Positions 33,043 through 41,018 of a DNA stretch of 42,675 nucleotides are shown here, piece after piece. The DNA lies in assembly GCA_964654995.1 (NCBI GenBank), contig CAZZKF010000017.1, positions 1 through 42,675 on the forward strand. Reading direction: 5' to 3'. Made by a program: the position numbers and the translations under genes. Numbering within the stretch: the first letter of the stretch is position 1; every line of letters begins with the position of its first letter. The stretch comes from CAZZKF01 sp964654995. Lineage in GTDB: Bacteria; Pseudomonadota; Alphaproteobacteria; CAZZKF01. The notes under the pieces were generated by a model. It was given only the letters and a program-made list of their open reading frames with translations, had not been told where the DNA came from and searched no databases.

Positions 33043-34820
33043 CGATCGAACAGACCGCGACGCTGGCGATCCTGGCAGGCGTCTTCGCGCTCCTCGTCAA
33101 GGGGCCGTGGCGGTATGACGTGGTCGCCGTATTGGCGCTGGTGGTTGCCGTGCTGGCCGGCGTGGTGCCGGCGGCCGATGCATTCGCGGGCTTCGCCCAC
33201 CCGGCGACGGTGACGGTGGCGGCGGTGCTCATCCTGAGCCGCGGGCTCTCCAACTCCGGGGCGATCGCCTTTGTCGCTGCGCGCCTGATGCCGGAGTTCA
33301 GGAACCCGAGCCTGCACATCGGTACCATGTCGGGGCTCGGCGCGGCGCTCTCGGCCTTGATGAACAACGTCGGCGCGCTCGCCCTGCTGATGCCGGTCAC
33401 GCTCGAGGCCGCAAGCCGCATGAAGCGCGCCGCGGCGCTGCTGCTGATGCCGCTGTCCTTTGCCACCATCCTCGGCGGCATGCTGACCCTGATCGGCACG
33501 CCCCCCAACATCATCATCGCCACCTACCGCGGCGAGGTCATGGGAACACCGTTCGCAATGTTCGACTTCACCCCCGTCGGCGGCATTGTCGCGGTGTCCG
33601 GCATCCTGTTCATTGCGTTTGTCGGCTGGCATCTGATCCCGAAGTCGCGCCGCGCCCGCGTCTCGCCGGACGAACTGTTCGATATCGAGGACTATGTCGC
33701 CGAGGCCCGGGTCGGCAAGGAGTCGTCGGTCATCGGCAAGCGGGTACGCGATCTCGACCGGGATGTCGAGGAGCACGATATCGTCATCGTCGGGCTCATT
33801 CGCGGCAACCGCCGGCTGCCCGGCGCGGCCCGGCGCGAGATCATCCGGGCGGACGACATTTTCATCCTCGAAGGCAGCCCGGCAAGCATCGATTCCTTTT
33901 GCGGGGCGTTCAATCTGCGCCTCGTCGGCACCGAGGATTCGGCGCGCACGCTGCTGCGCTCCGAGGACGTCGCCCTGATCGAGGCGATCGTCGCGCCCGG
34001 CTCGCGCCTCGAAGGCCAGCTTGCCCGTGATGCGCGGCTGCGCAGCCGACATGGCATCAACCTCCTTGCCGTGTCGCGCCAGGGCAAGCCGTTCCGCGAC
34101 CGGCTCAGCTCGTTCCGCTTCGAGGCCGGCGACGTGCTGCTTCTCCAGGGCGATTCCGAGCGCCTGCCCGAAACCGTCTCGTCGCTCGGCTGTCTGCCGC
34201 TCATTCCCCGGGGCCTGCGCATCGGCAAGCCGCGCCAGGCCGGTCTGGCGGTATCCATATTCGCCGCCGCCATCGCCGCGGCAACCTTCGGTCTGGTCTC
34301 CCTGCCGGTCGCCTTCGTGGTGGCGGTGGTGGCGATGGTCGTGACCAACATCGTGCCGGCGCACGAGATCTACGACAGCGTCGACTGGCCGGTGGTGGTG
34401 CTGTTGGGCGCGATGATCCCGATCGGCACCGCCTTCGAGGCCACCGGCACCACCGACCTGGTGGCCGGCCTGATCGCCGGCGCGGCCAGCGGCTTCTCGC
34501 CGCTGGTTGTGCTGGCCGTCATCCTGATCGTCACCATGACACTCTCCGATGTCATGAACAACGCCGCCACCGCGGTGGTGATGGCGCCGGTTGCGGTCAG
34601 CACCGCCCAGCAATTGGGGGCCAACCCGGACGCCTTTCTGATGGCGGTGGCGGTCGGCGCGTCATGCGCCTTCCTCACCCCCATCGGCCATCAGAACAAC
34701 ACCCTGATCATGGGGCCGGGCGGCTATGAATTCGGCGATTACTGGCGCATGGGCCTGCCGCTCGAGGCGCTGATCGTGCTGGTTTCGGTACCGGCCATCG
34801 CCCTCGTCTGGCCGCTTTAG
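33039..34820 (+). CDS. SLC13 family permease with two RCK_C (TrkA-C) domains
   Basis: The 593-residue protein has two membrane halves (about 1-205 and 400-590) with the paired DASS/CitM-type segments SGLGAALSALMNNVGALALL and DVMNNAATAVVMAPVAVSTA. GTPPNIIIATYRGEVMGTPF is the substrate/cation hairpin. Between them, about residues 205-385, lie two TrkA-C domains (RVRDLDRDVEEHDIVIVGLI and SRLEGQLARDARLRSRHGIN) that usually bind regulatory ligands. The family carries anions such as dicarboxylates or sulfate; some are annotated SAC1-like. Translation is coupled to the decarboxylase (ATGA). A link to amino acid or keto acid import is possible but unproven. Confidence 0.9.
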   Translation: MTIEQTATLAILAGVFALLVKGPWRYDVVAVLALVVAVLAGVVPAADAFAGFAHPATVTVAAVLILSRGLSNSGAIAFVAARLMPEFRNPSLHIGTMSGLGAALSALMNNVGALALLMPVTLEAASRMKRAAALLLMPLSFATILGGMLTLIGTPPNIIIATYRGEVMGTPFAMFDFTPVGGIVAVSGILFIAFVGWHLIPKSRRARVSPDELFDIEDYVAEARVGKESSVIGKRVRDLDRDVEEHDIVIVGLIRGNRRLPGAARREIIRADDIFILEGSPASIDSFCGAFNLRLVGTEDSARTLLRSEDVALIEAIVAPGSRLEGQLARDARLRSRHGINLLAVSRQGKPFRDRLSSFRFEAGDVLLLQGDSERLPETVSSLGCLPLIPRGLRIGKPRQAGLAVSIFAAAIAAATFGLVSLPVAFVVAVVAMVVTNIVPAHEIYDSVDWPVVVLLGAMIPIGTAFEATGTTDLVAGLIAGAASGFSPLVVLAVILIVTMTLSDVMNNAATAVVMAPVAVSTAQQLGANPDAFLMAVAVGASCAFLTPIGHQNNTLIMGPGGYEFGDYWRMGLPLEALIVLVSVPAIALVWPL

Positions 34821-35016
34821 AAAGGCAGGAAAGCTCTGAACGACAGGTTTGGGCGGCACGGATTTCGGTGTCGGAACTGGGAAAAGGTACGATTTCCGGG
34901 CATGGTCTGCCGGTTTTGCCCTCTGAAGGCATCATTTCCCGCCTTTTGCCCTGATTTCAGACCGACTCCGCCATCAGATGTCGGCCCGCAAAGCAGAGAT
35001 TGCTCCGAGCCATATC

Positions 35017-35163
35017 GTCGCGCCGATGATCGGCGGCGTGATCACTGCCACGACCCTGGGACTGATCGTGCTGCCGGTGATCTACGGTCTGGCGCTTCAG
35101 GTCGAGGCGAGGCTGGCGCACCACAGGTCTGCCAGACCTTCGCTGGCCAGGGATCCCGCTTGA
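35017..35163 (+). pseudogene. remnant of an RND heavy-metal/multidrug efflux pump C-terminus
   Basis: The frame reads VAPMIGGVITATTLGLIVLP followed by VIYGLALQ, closely resembling the last membrane helix of CusA/CzcA-type RND pumps, where M(I/V)GG(M/V)(I/V)T is strongly conserved. Nothing resembling the preceding ~1000 residues is present upstream. The frame opens at ATG 34978 with unrelated sequence before the conserved part. It is probably the decayed 3' end of a lost efflux gene. Confidence 0.5.
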
Positions 35164-35190
35164 TCCCGGCCCCGGGCGATTCATGGGCGT

Positions 35191-35218
35191 GACTCGGGAG
35201 ATTGGCGTCTCCCGAGTC
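35191..35218. terminator. perfect 11-bp stem-loop after the RND remnant
   Basis: GACTCGGGAGA (35191-35201) and TCTCCCGAGTC (35208-35218) are exact inverted repeats around TTGGCG. It is followed by GCGACC, not a T run. It may be the terminator of the lost pump gene or a Rho-linked barrier. Confidence 0.45.
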
Positions 35219-35518
35219 GCGACCGACACCTGTGCCAGACAGGGACAGGAACGGCCCTTGACCGGTGCCGTGATTGCGATCCGTCGTGCCTGACCCGCGC
35301 GTCCTCTGGCCTGCTGCGTCCCGGCCTCACGCTTCACATTGCCTTTTTCCCCAATCGGTCGCACCATAGTTGGTTCGCAGCCAGCGGCAGAATTGTGCCC
35401 ATCGACATAGGGTGTGTGACTGCGGCGGGTTGCGGCAAGGCGGTGACTGTCGGGATTCTTTACAGTCCGCCTTTCCGTGCTGGTGCCGGTTCGCGTTAAC
35501 CCGTTGAAAAACAAAGGG

Positions 35519-35534
35519 TGGCACAAAAGTTGCG
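35519..35534 (+). promoter_or_regulatory. sigma-54 (RpoN) promoter of the PEP-CTERM gene
   Basis: TGGCAC (35519-35524) and TTGC (35530-35533) match the sigma-54 -24/-12 consensus with the invariant GG-N10-GC spacing (GG 35520-35521, GC 35532-35533). Transcription would begin near 35545, giving an ~80-base leader to ATG 35628. PEP-CTERM genes in other bacteria are often controlled by RpoN with the PrsK/PrsR pair. Confidence 0.75.
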
Positions 35535-35627
35535 TACCTCGACATGAAGACCGGACGCGCGCACGGGAACATCGGTCATACGGACCGGAACGGGGATGCG
35601 CAACGGTAGATGGCAAGGGAAGCGGCC

Positions 35628-36308
35628 ATGAGGGATCCAAGCACCGGCAGGAGTCCGGCACGTCGCCGATGGCGGCGTGGCCTGTGGGCCGGGCTGGCCG
35701 TCGTGGCGATCGGGATGACCACGCTGCCAAGCCAGGCGGCAATCAATGAATGCGGCACCGATGACGGCACGCCGGCGGGCATGTTCAACAGCGCCTGTTC
35801 GGTTCTGGGCGTCTTTGCCGGCGGCACAACGCTGGGCGGCGGCTTTACCATCAACCCGGCAGGCAATGATTTCGAGGCGGATGTCGAGGCGGCACTGGCC
35901 GACCTTGGCATTTCCGTCAATCTCGAATCCCTGGGAAAAGCCGAAGAGGGCGGGGCCACGGATTTCGAGTTTTTCGATCTGTCGAGCGATCCGGCAAGCT
36001 CGATCGGCAGCAATCCGGCCGGCACCGGCAGCGGCGGCTGGAAATATGTGCCGGGACAGAAGATCGTCGATTTTCTGACGATTAAGGCCGGCACCTCGTT
36101 CAAGATCTACCAGTATGTGCCGGCAGCCAGCGACGGACGCTATGCGACCACCGGCCTGCTCAATCGCGGCGGGCAGACGGCCGATGTCTCCCACATCACC
36201 TTCTGGCGCGAAGTGCCAGAGCCGGCATCGCTGGCCCTTCTGGCCTTCGGGCTTGCCGGCCTGGCGGGGCTGCGTCGGCGTCGGCCACCGGCGGCCAGGA
36301 TTTCCTGA
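35628..36308 (+). CDS. PEP-CTERM sorting domain protein
   Basis: The 226-residue exported protein has a signal peptide (about 1-37, basic start RRRWRRGLWAG, cleavage near PSQAA) and the C-terminal sorting signal VPEPASLALLAFGLAGLAGL followed by RRRR. That tripartite PEP motif, hydrophobic helix and basic tail is recognised by exosortase for surface attachment. The mature region is low in Cys, rich in Gly and Asp, and has no known enzymatic domain (for example GGGFTINPAGNDFEADVEAA). ATG 35628 follows AAGGGAAG; ATG 35610 is in frame but less well placed. It is expressed from a sigma-54 promoter. The role is probably envelope or biofilm-related by family; no exosortase gene is in the window. Confidence 0.88.
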   Translation: MRDPSTGRSPARRRWRRGLWAGLAVVAIGMTTLPSQAAINECGTDDGTPAGMFNSACSVLGVFAGGTTLGGGFTINPAGNDFEADVEAALADLGISVNLESLGKAEEGGATDFEFFDLSSDPASSIGSNPAGTGSGGWKYVPGQKIVDFLTIKAGTSFKIYQYVPAASDGRYATTGLLNRGGQTADVSHITFWREVPEPASLALLAFGLAGLAGLRRRRPPAARIS

Positions 36309-36452
36309 AGCCGTTCACCATTTGACGGCAGCGTGAGGCTGGCGCGGTCTGGCGGCCAGTGGTGTGTGCCCGCGGTGGCAAGGCGGGTTTTGGAAAATCC
36401 CCGGTTTGGCGCTACGCTTTGCACTCCTTCAGTCGATCAAGGAGTGCCGTTC

Positions 36453-36968
36453 ATGACAGCCAAGACAGACAAGACGCTGGGTTGCGCCCTGGTCGTCCTG
36501 GTGGCGCTGACCTTTGCCGGGGCCTGGCATCATGCCGCTCGGGCCCAGGACAAGTCACCGGACGCCGCCGCTGCGGCGCCGGCCGAAAGCTCGGCACGCC
36601 CGGGAATGCCGGACAGGCTGCCGAAAGTGACGGCGGACTGCGAATTCTTCCGGACGATCTATGACTGGCGGGCGCTCGACCCCTACAACCTGATCGTCTG
36701 GTTCAACAACCGCAACACGCCGCGCCATATCGAGCTGGAAACCGCCTGCTATCAGCTCCGCTTCGTCGATTCGATTGCGTTTACGTCGACGGATAACCGG
36801 CTGTGCGCGTTCGGCGGCGACTCGGTGATTGTTGGCGACGAACAGTGCAAGATCGGGGCGCTGACCAAGATCACGCCGGAGGAAGCCAAGGCGCTGATCG
36901 CCAAATACGAAAAAGGCCGCTCGTCAAGCAAGGCCGGGACCGGCAAGGCCGACAAGAGCGGAAAATAG
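36453..36968 (+). CDS. exported DUF6491-like hypothetical protein
   Basis: The 171-residue protein has a signal peptide (TLGCALVVLVALTFAGAW, cleavage near ARAQD), a Pro/Ala-rich linker, and a domain with four Cys: DCEFFRTIYDWRALDPYNLI, ETACYQLRFVDSIAFTSTDN, RLCAFGGDSVIVGDEQCKIG. The pattern resembles DUF6491 periplasmic proteins. The Lys/Ser/Gly-rich tail (KAGTGKADKSGK) is disordered. AAGGAG precedes ATG 36453. A near-sigma-54 sequence upstream (TTTGGCGC to TTTGC) has 11 rather than 10 spacer bases, so it is not counted as a promoter. The function is unknown. Confidence 0.78.
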   Translation: MTAKTDKTLGCALVVLVALTFAGAWHHAARAQDKSPDAAAAAPAESSARPGMPDRLPKVTADCEFFRTIYDWRALDPYNLIVWFNNRNTPRHIELETACYQLRFVDSIAFTSTDNRLCAFGGDSVIVGDEQCKIGALTKITPEEAKALIAKYEKGRSSSKAGTGKADKSGK

Positions 36969-37053
36969 GACGGATGCGGCCGGCCGTTTCCCGGCCTGCC
37001 GGCAAACCGATCACAACGAAGGCTCGGAACCGGGCCAGGGAAGGACACGCCAG

Positions 37054-38310
37054 ATGAGGACTCGCATCGAGAGGGGGAAGCAGGTCTGGAAATCATGGGG
37101 CCGGCGGTGGCGCCGCCTTGTCCGGCGTCCGGTGATCGCGCTGGCGGCGGTCGTGCTGGCGGTGCAGGCCATGCCGATTGCGGCCGGCGCCGCCTCCGCA
37201 CCTTATTATCCCGGGCCGGACCCCGACTGGGTGCACCGCGCACCGGACAGGGCGGGGTTCGACCCGGCGCGCCTCGATGCCGCCATCGCCTTTGCCAAAG
37301 CCCATGAAACGCGCTACCCCGAGGACCTTGCCAGGGTCGCCGACGTGCGCGATCTCGAACTCAAGATCCGGCTCGACTTCGCCGCCGAGCCCTACAACGA
37401 AATCCTCGGCCCGACGAAGCCCCGCGGCCCCCAGACAGGTGTCGTTGTTCGTGGCGGCTATATCGTCGCCGAATGGGGCGAGCCGGGCCGCGTCGACATG
37501 ACGTTCAGTGTCACCAAGACGTTCCTGTCCTCGGTCGCCGGGCTGGCCTGGGACCGTGGCCTCATTCGCAATCTCGACGATCCGGTCAAGGCATACGTCG
37601 CCGGGCCATGGTTCGAATCGGCCCACAACGCCAGAATCACCTGGGACCAGATGCTGCGCCAGACCAGCGAGTGGCAGGGCACCCTGTGGGGCAAGCCGGC
37701 CTGGGCCGACCGCCCGGGCGAGAAACCCTGGTCGGAGCTGGCAGCACCGGCGCGCGAGCCCGGCAGCCGCTGGAAATACAATGACGTGCGCGTAAACATG
37801 CTGGCGCTGGCGCTGCTCCAGGTCTGGCGCCGGCCGCTGCCACAGGTGCTCAAGGAGCATCTGATGGATCCGATCGGCGCGTCCGCCACCTGGCGCTGGT
37901 ATGGCTACCGCAATTCCTGGGTGGTGATCGACGGCGTGCGCATGCAGTCGGTCAGCGGCGGCGGCCACTGGGGCGGCGGCATGTTCATCCAGACCTATGA
38001 TCTCGCCCGCCTCGGGCTTCTAGCCCTGCGCGACGGGCGCTGGAAAAAGCGCCAGATCCTGTCGAAAGACTGGATCCGCAAGGCGCGCACACCGACTCCG
38101 GTCAAACCGACCTACGGCTTCATGAACTGGTTTCTGAACACGAAGAAAGCGCTGCTGCCAAGTGCGCCCGAGACCAGCTTCTTTTTCGCCGGTGCCGGCG
38201 CCAATATCGTCTATGTCGATCCCGAGCACGACCTTGTGGTGGTCACCCGCTGGATCGACCGTCGGCATCTCGACGGTTTCATCGCCGCGGTGCTGGCGGC
38301 CCTGAAGTGA
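37054..38310 (+). CDS. serine hydrolase of the beta-lactamase/esterase C family
   Basis: The 418-residue exported protein has a long basic start and a signal helix (about 26-47, VIALAAVVLAVQAMPIAAGA). The penicillin-binding/class C fold motifs are SVTK (Ser152, Lys155) and KYND (Tyr242, Asn243), with GGGMFIQTYDLARLGLLALR and FFFAGAGANIVYVDPEHDLV toward the C-terminus. Family members include esterases, peptidases and lipolytic enzymes; real beta-lactamase activity is unlikely to be the main function. It follows the DUF6491-like gene by 85 bp and precedes a TetR gene by 80 bp. Confidence 0.88.
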   Translation: MRTRIERGKQVWKSWGRRWRRLVRRPVIALAAVVLAVQAMPIAAGAASAPYYPGPDPDWVHRAPDRAGFDPARLDAAIAFAKAHETRYPEDLARVADVRDLELKIRLDFAAEPYNEILGPTKPRGPQTGVVVRGGYIVAEWGEPGRVDMTFSVTKTFLSSVAGLAWDRGLIRNLDDPVKAYVAGPWFESAHNARITWDQMLRQTSEWQGTLWGKPAWADRPGEKPWSELAAPAREPGSRWKYNDVRVNMLALALLQVWRRPLPQVLKEHLMDPIGASATWRWYGYRNSWVVIDGVRMQSVSGGGHWGGGMFIQTYDLARLGLLALRDGRWKKRQILSKDWIRKARTPTPVKPTYGFMNWFLNTKKALLPSAPETSFFFAGAGANIVYVDPEHDLVVVTRWIDRRHLDGFIAAVLAALK

Positions 38311-38390
38311 ACCGGCCCCCTCAAGGCTGCATGGCAGACCACCGATCCCCATATATGTCATTGATTCTTTGACCGACCCGTCGTAAAGGC

Positions 38391-38978
38391 ATGGCCATGG
38401 ACGAGCGCGAAGAAATACGCGAACGTATCATCAACGCCGCTTCGGCCCTGTTCGCCCGATATGGTTACGGCAAGACCAGCATGGCGGAAATCGCCAGCGA
38501 CTGTGACATGTCGCCGGGCAACCTCTATCGCTATTTCGAAAACAAGCTGGACATCGCCGAGTGCATCGTGCGGCGCTCGTTCGAGCGCACGCTGGACGAA
38601 CAGCGCCGCATCCTCGAACAGCCGGGACTGAGCGCCGCCGAACGCCTGCGCCGCTACCTTCTCAATGAGATGGAAGGCACCTATCGCCAGCTCGAGGAGT
38701 ACCCCACCCTGGTCGACCAGACCCAGGAGATTCGCGCCAAACGGCCCTTGCTGGTCAACGAGTTCCTGTCTGCATCGCGGGATCTGATGGCGCAAATCCT
38801 GAAGATGGGATGCGATACGGGTGAATTCGAAATTGACGATATCGACGAGACCGCCCGACTGATTCAGGGCGCGACGCTCAAGTTCCGCTACCCGCAGCTT
38901 CATACCAGGTTGACCCTGGACCAGCTCAAGCGCGAGGCCGACGGCGTCATCGATCTGATCCTCAACGGCCTGCACTGA
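38391..38978 (+). CDS. TetR family transcriptional regulator
   Basis: The 195-residue protein has an N-terminal TetR helix-turn-helix (ERIINAASALFARYGYGKTS, MAEIASDCDMSPGNLYRYFE) and an all-helical ligand domain, with HTRLTLDQLKREADGVIDLI at the end. Starts at 38391 and 38397 are both possible. It may regulate the adjacent serine hydrolase or another envelope gene; the interval upstream contains GTCA and TGAC arms around nine bases, only a weak operator candidate. The ligand is unknown. Confidence 0.9.
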   Translation: MAMDEREEIRERIINAASALFARYGYGKTSMAEIASDCDMSPGNLYRYFENKLDIAECIVRRSFERTLDEQRRILEQPGLSAAERLRRYLLNEMEGTYRQLEEYPTLVDQTQEIRAKRPLLVNEFLSASRDLMAQILKMGCDTGEFEIDDIDETARLIQGATLKFRYPQLHTRLTLDQLKREADGVIDLILNGLH

Positions 38979-39348
38979 ACGCCGCCTCCGGCCCGGCCCA
39001 TCGCCCGGGCAACGCCGCCGCGTATCGCATCTGACCAGCCTGCTGCGCGACTCGGCGCCCCACGCTCCCACCTGCCCTTTGCCTGAAAAACGACTCGCGG
39101 TACGTCAAGGCCATTTCAGCGGCGTCTCGGCAGTGTCTCCCAATCGCCAGGAATCGCCCGGTCGCAACCGTTTTTCGCCCCGAAAACCGCCAGAAATCGC
39201 GGGTTTCGGAATCCTGACCGAAAAAAAATGAATAAAATTGAAAAAATTTATTGTTTTTTCATAATCGGGTCGCTATATATGAGTTCGAAGGAACGGAGCC
39301 GCTATCAGACGCCCAAGGGTGCGGCGCAAACCAGGAAGAGGACGAGCC
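38979..39348. other. intergenic region upstream of a small ORF
   Basis: A 370-bp stretch. The first 200 bp are GC-rich with no clear gene. Positions about 39222-39285 form a strongly AT-rich block with a near-consensus promoter, followed by a ~70-base leader to the small ORF at 39349. No gene is seen on the opposite strand. Confidence 0.5.
39251..39279 (+). promoter_or_regulatory. near-consensus sigma-70 promoter
   Basis: TTGTTT (39251-39256) and TATATA (39274-39279) are separated by 17 bases inside an AT-rich stretch, with A-rich sequence upstream that could act as an UP element. This is by far the strongest-looking housekeeping promoter in the window and drives the 48-residue ORF. Confidence 0.6.
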
Positions 39349-39495
39349 ATGCGGAAAGTATCGGAAATCGGCCAGACCGCAGATGAGACCTTCGTCGCGG
39401 TTCTGGTAAAAGCGGTCCCGGCACTGATTCTCGCCGGCTTTGCGGCGGCTCTGCTGCCAATCGTGAACACCGCGGAATTCATCGGCATTCTTTAA
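39349..39495 (+). CDS. 48-residue single-pass membrane protein
   Basis: The ORF starts MRKVSEIGQTADETF and has one hydrophobic helix (about residues 15-42, VLVKAVPALILAGFAAALLP) and a short tail ending EFIGIL. AGGAAGAGGA is six bases before the ATG, and a strong promoter lies ~70 bases upstream. It has a GC-rich stem-loop downstream, so it looks like a complete small transcription unit. The family is not recognised. Small single-pass proteins of this size often tune membrane complexes or stress responses, but nothing specific can be said. Confidence 0.65.
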   Translation: MRKVSEIGQTADETFVAVLVKAVPALILAGFAAALLPIVNTAEFIGIL

Positions 39496-39592
39496 GCGGA
39501 ATGCCACCGGCCAGTGCGGGTGTCGGGGCGCCCTCCCCCCGATCCTCCCCCCGATCAGCGGCTCCGATGCCCGCACTGGAACCGGACCGGCC

Positions 39593-39615
39593 ACGGGCCC
39601 CCTTGCGGGGCCCGT
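39593..39615 (+). terminator. stem-loop after the small membrane protein gene
   Basis: ACGGGCCCC (39593-39601) pairs exactly with GGGGCCCGT (39607-39615) around CTTGC. Only a weak T-rich stretch (CGTCGTTTC) follows. It is the best terminator candidate for the small transcription unit. Confidence 0.55.
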
Positions 39616-39708
39616 CGTCGTTTCAGGCCGGCGGTCACCTCGCCCCTGCCCCCCTTGCGCTCCCCCGGCAGCTAGGCAATCATCACCCTTGAGAGGTGAT
39701 GGACGGGC

Positions 39709-40077
39709 ATGACGCTTGCACGACTGAACTGGCGCCGCGGACTCATTCGTCTCTGGGTGATCCTGGCGCTGCCGTGGATTGCCGGGACCGTGGCCCTGCG
39801 CTGGGATCACGTCACCGACGCCCTCGAGACCCTGCGCCTGGCCCGCACGGTGGACATGTCGGAGGACGATTGTCAGCCTGGTCTCGGCGGCGAGGCGCAG
39901 CGCAGCCTGTGCGAGCTCAAGGCCCAATTGCGCGAACAGACCGCCCGCAACATCGCCCGGGCGCGCGAGGATCTGTCAGACGCGGCGCTGTGGATCATCG
40001 GGCCGCCGGTGTTGCTGCTGGTGCTCGGCGGCATCCTGGTCTGGGTGGTACGCGGCTTTCGTCCCGATCCCGAGTGA
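39709..40077 (+). CDS. hypothetical two-helix membrane protein
   Basis: The 122-residue protein has membrane helices at about 12-31 (GLIRLWVILALPWIAGTVAL) and 93-114 (LWIIGPPVLLLVLGGILVWV), with a ~60-residue loop between them carrying two Cys (DDCQPGL and RSLCELKAQL) that could form a disulfide in the periplasm. GAGAGGTG lies upstream of the ATG. I recognise no family or function. It sits in a run of small envelope genes on the same strand. Confidence 0.72.
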   Translation: MTLARLNWRRGLIRLWVILALPWIAGTVALRWDHVTDALETLRLARTVDMSEDDCQPGLGGEAQRSLCELKAQLREQTARNIARAREDLSDAALWIIGPPVLLLVLGGILVWVVRGFRPDPE

Positions 40078-40135
40078 TTGCAGCGGCGGCCAGGAACGGC
40101 GTCCCCGCCACGCCGACGGAAACGAGGACAATGGC

Positions 40136-40531
40136 ATGGGCAGACAGAACCTGCACAGGGCACGGGCTCTTGCCCTCGCCCTCGCGCTTGTGATCGCCGG
40201 CCCGGCGCCGGCCCGGGAGGGCCCGCCACCGAGCGACGAGAGTACGCCGCCGACCGATGAGACTGCGCCGCCGGCCGACCAGAAGCAAATGGAGGCGATC
40301 GAGCGCACCGTGCGCGATGCCCTGGGCGCGGTGCTGCAAAGGCTGCAGGACCTGATCGAAACCATCCCCCAATACGAAGCACCGGAAATCCTCGAGAACG
40401 GCGACATTATCATTCGCCGTATCCGTCCCAAGATCATCGAGGATGAGCGCAACCAGCTCTATCCGGCAGACGCCGGCAAGGACTCCTCGGATCAGCGCCA
40501 CCGCTTGCCGCTCGGGTCTGCGGCCGGCTGA
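40136..40531 (+). CDS. small periplasmic hypothetical protein, widespread in alphaproteobacteria
   Basis: The 131-residue protein has a signal peptide (LALALALVIAGPAPA), a Pro/Thr/Glu-rich linker (PPSDESTPPTDETAPPADQ) and an amphipathic helix ending in QYEAPEILENGDIIIRR. The YEAPE-x-L-x-NGDIIIRR ending is shared, from memory, by a widespread alphaproteobacterial family often mislabelled as an ATPase; no ATPase motif exists here. ATG 40136 is chosen; an ATG at 40131 is in another frame. The function is unknown. Confidence 0.75.
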   Translation: MGRQNLHRARALALALALVIAGPAPAREGPPPSDESTPPTDETAPPADQKQMEAIERTVRDALGAVLQRLQDLIETIPQYEAPEILENGDIIIRRIRPKIIEDERNQLYPADAGKDSSDQRHRLPLGSAAG

Positions 40532-40556
40532 CCCGTTCGGCCCGCGCCCACTTCGC

Positions 40557-40572
40557 CCAAGAATCGTCTTGG
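40557..40572 (+). terminator. small stem-loop after the periplasmic protein gene
   Basis: CCAAGA (40557-40562) pairs with TCTTGG (40567-40572) around ATCG. It is short and followed by TTCTG, so termination would be weak. Confidence 0.3.
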
Positions 40573-40672
40573 TTCTGCCATCGTCTCGCCAACTCGCCCG
40601 GGTAAATTCAGCATGCTGCCCGACCCTCATGGGGGCGCCCTGAGCACGAGGACAAGACCAAGAAAGAGGACG

Positions 40673-40885
40673 ATGGCGAATCTTTATTCGGTTGCGGTTC
40701 ACAATGAACGGATTCGTCGCTCCCTGCTCGCCGGTCAGCGGATCAGCGCCGGTGCCCAGCGCCTCGCCCGGCGTCGCTATCTGCAAATCGAGGCCGACAG
40801 CCGCGAGGCAGCGCTCGATGCCGTCGAGGCGCGCTTGCCACCCGACGAAGGCTATGTCGTCGACGCCATCGACCTGTGCGACTGA
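40673..40885 (+). CDS. small basic hypothetical protein (70 aa)
   Basis: The 70-residue protein (MANLYSVAVHNERIRRSLLA to DEGYVVDAIDLCD) has AAGAAAGAGGA at a good distance before the ATG. The AVHNERIRRSLLAG and YLQIEADSREAALDAVEARL segments suggest a compact alpha/beta domain. No signal peptide or membrane segment is present. The frame continues upstream to ATG 40613 without a better start. The family is not recognised; it is likely genuine from codon use and ribosome site. Confidence 0.65.
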   Translation: MANLYSVAVHNERIRRSLLAGQRISAGAQRLARRRYLQIEADSREAALDAVEARLPPDEGYVVDAIDLCD

Positions 40886-41018
40886 GCCACCCGACCGCGG
40901 CCGGACTACCGAGCGATACGGTTTCATGCTATGACTGCGGGCGGTCAGGGGCCGGGCCTGGAGTGCATCCGGGCCCGCATCGGGCCGTCAGAAAAACAGG
41001 GAAAAGGGGGGCTTTTCC

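Larger units (their letters stand above)
34821..35627. other. intergenic region with gene remnant, hairpin and sigma-54 promoter
   Basis: About 800 bp without an intact gene. It contains an RND-pump C-terminal remnant (35017-35163), a perfect hairpin (35191-35218) and a sigma-54-type promoter (35519-35534). The stretch 35220-35510 shows no convincing gene on either strand; the longer minus-strand frame there lacks a ribosome site and reads as low-complexity. Confidence 0.5.

Noticed and set aside
34957..35742. 261-residue minus-strand ORF in the intergenic region
   Set aside because: It lacks a ribosome site and domain similarity, and runs antisense across the RND remnant and the start of the PEP-CTERM gene.
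36390..36425. Possible sigma-54 promoter upstream of the DUF6491-like gene (TTTGGCGC...TTTGC)
   Set aside because: Spacing is 11 bases between GG and GC, so it fails the strict rule, unlike the site at 35519.
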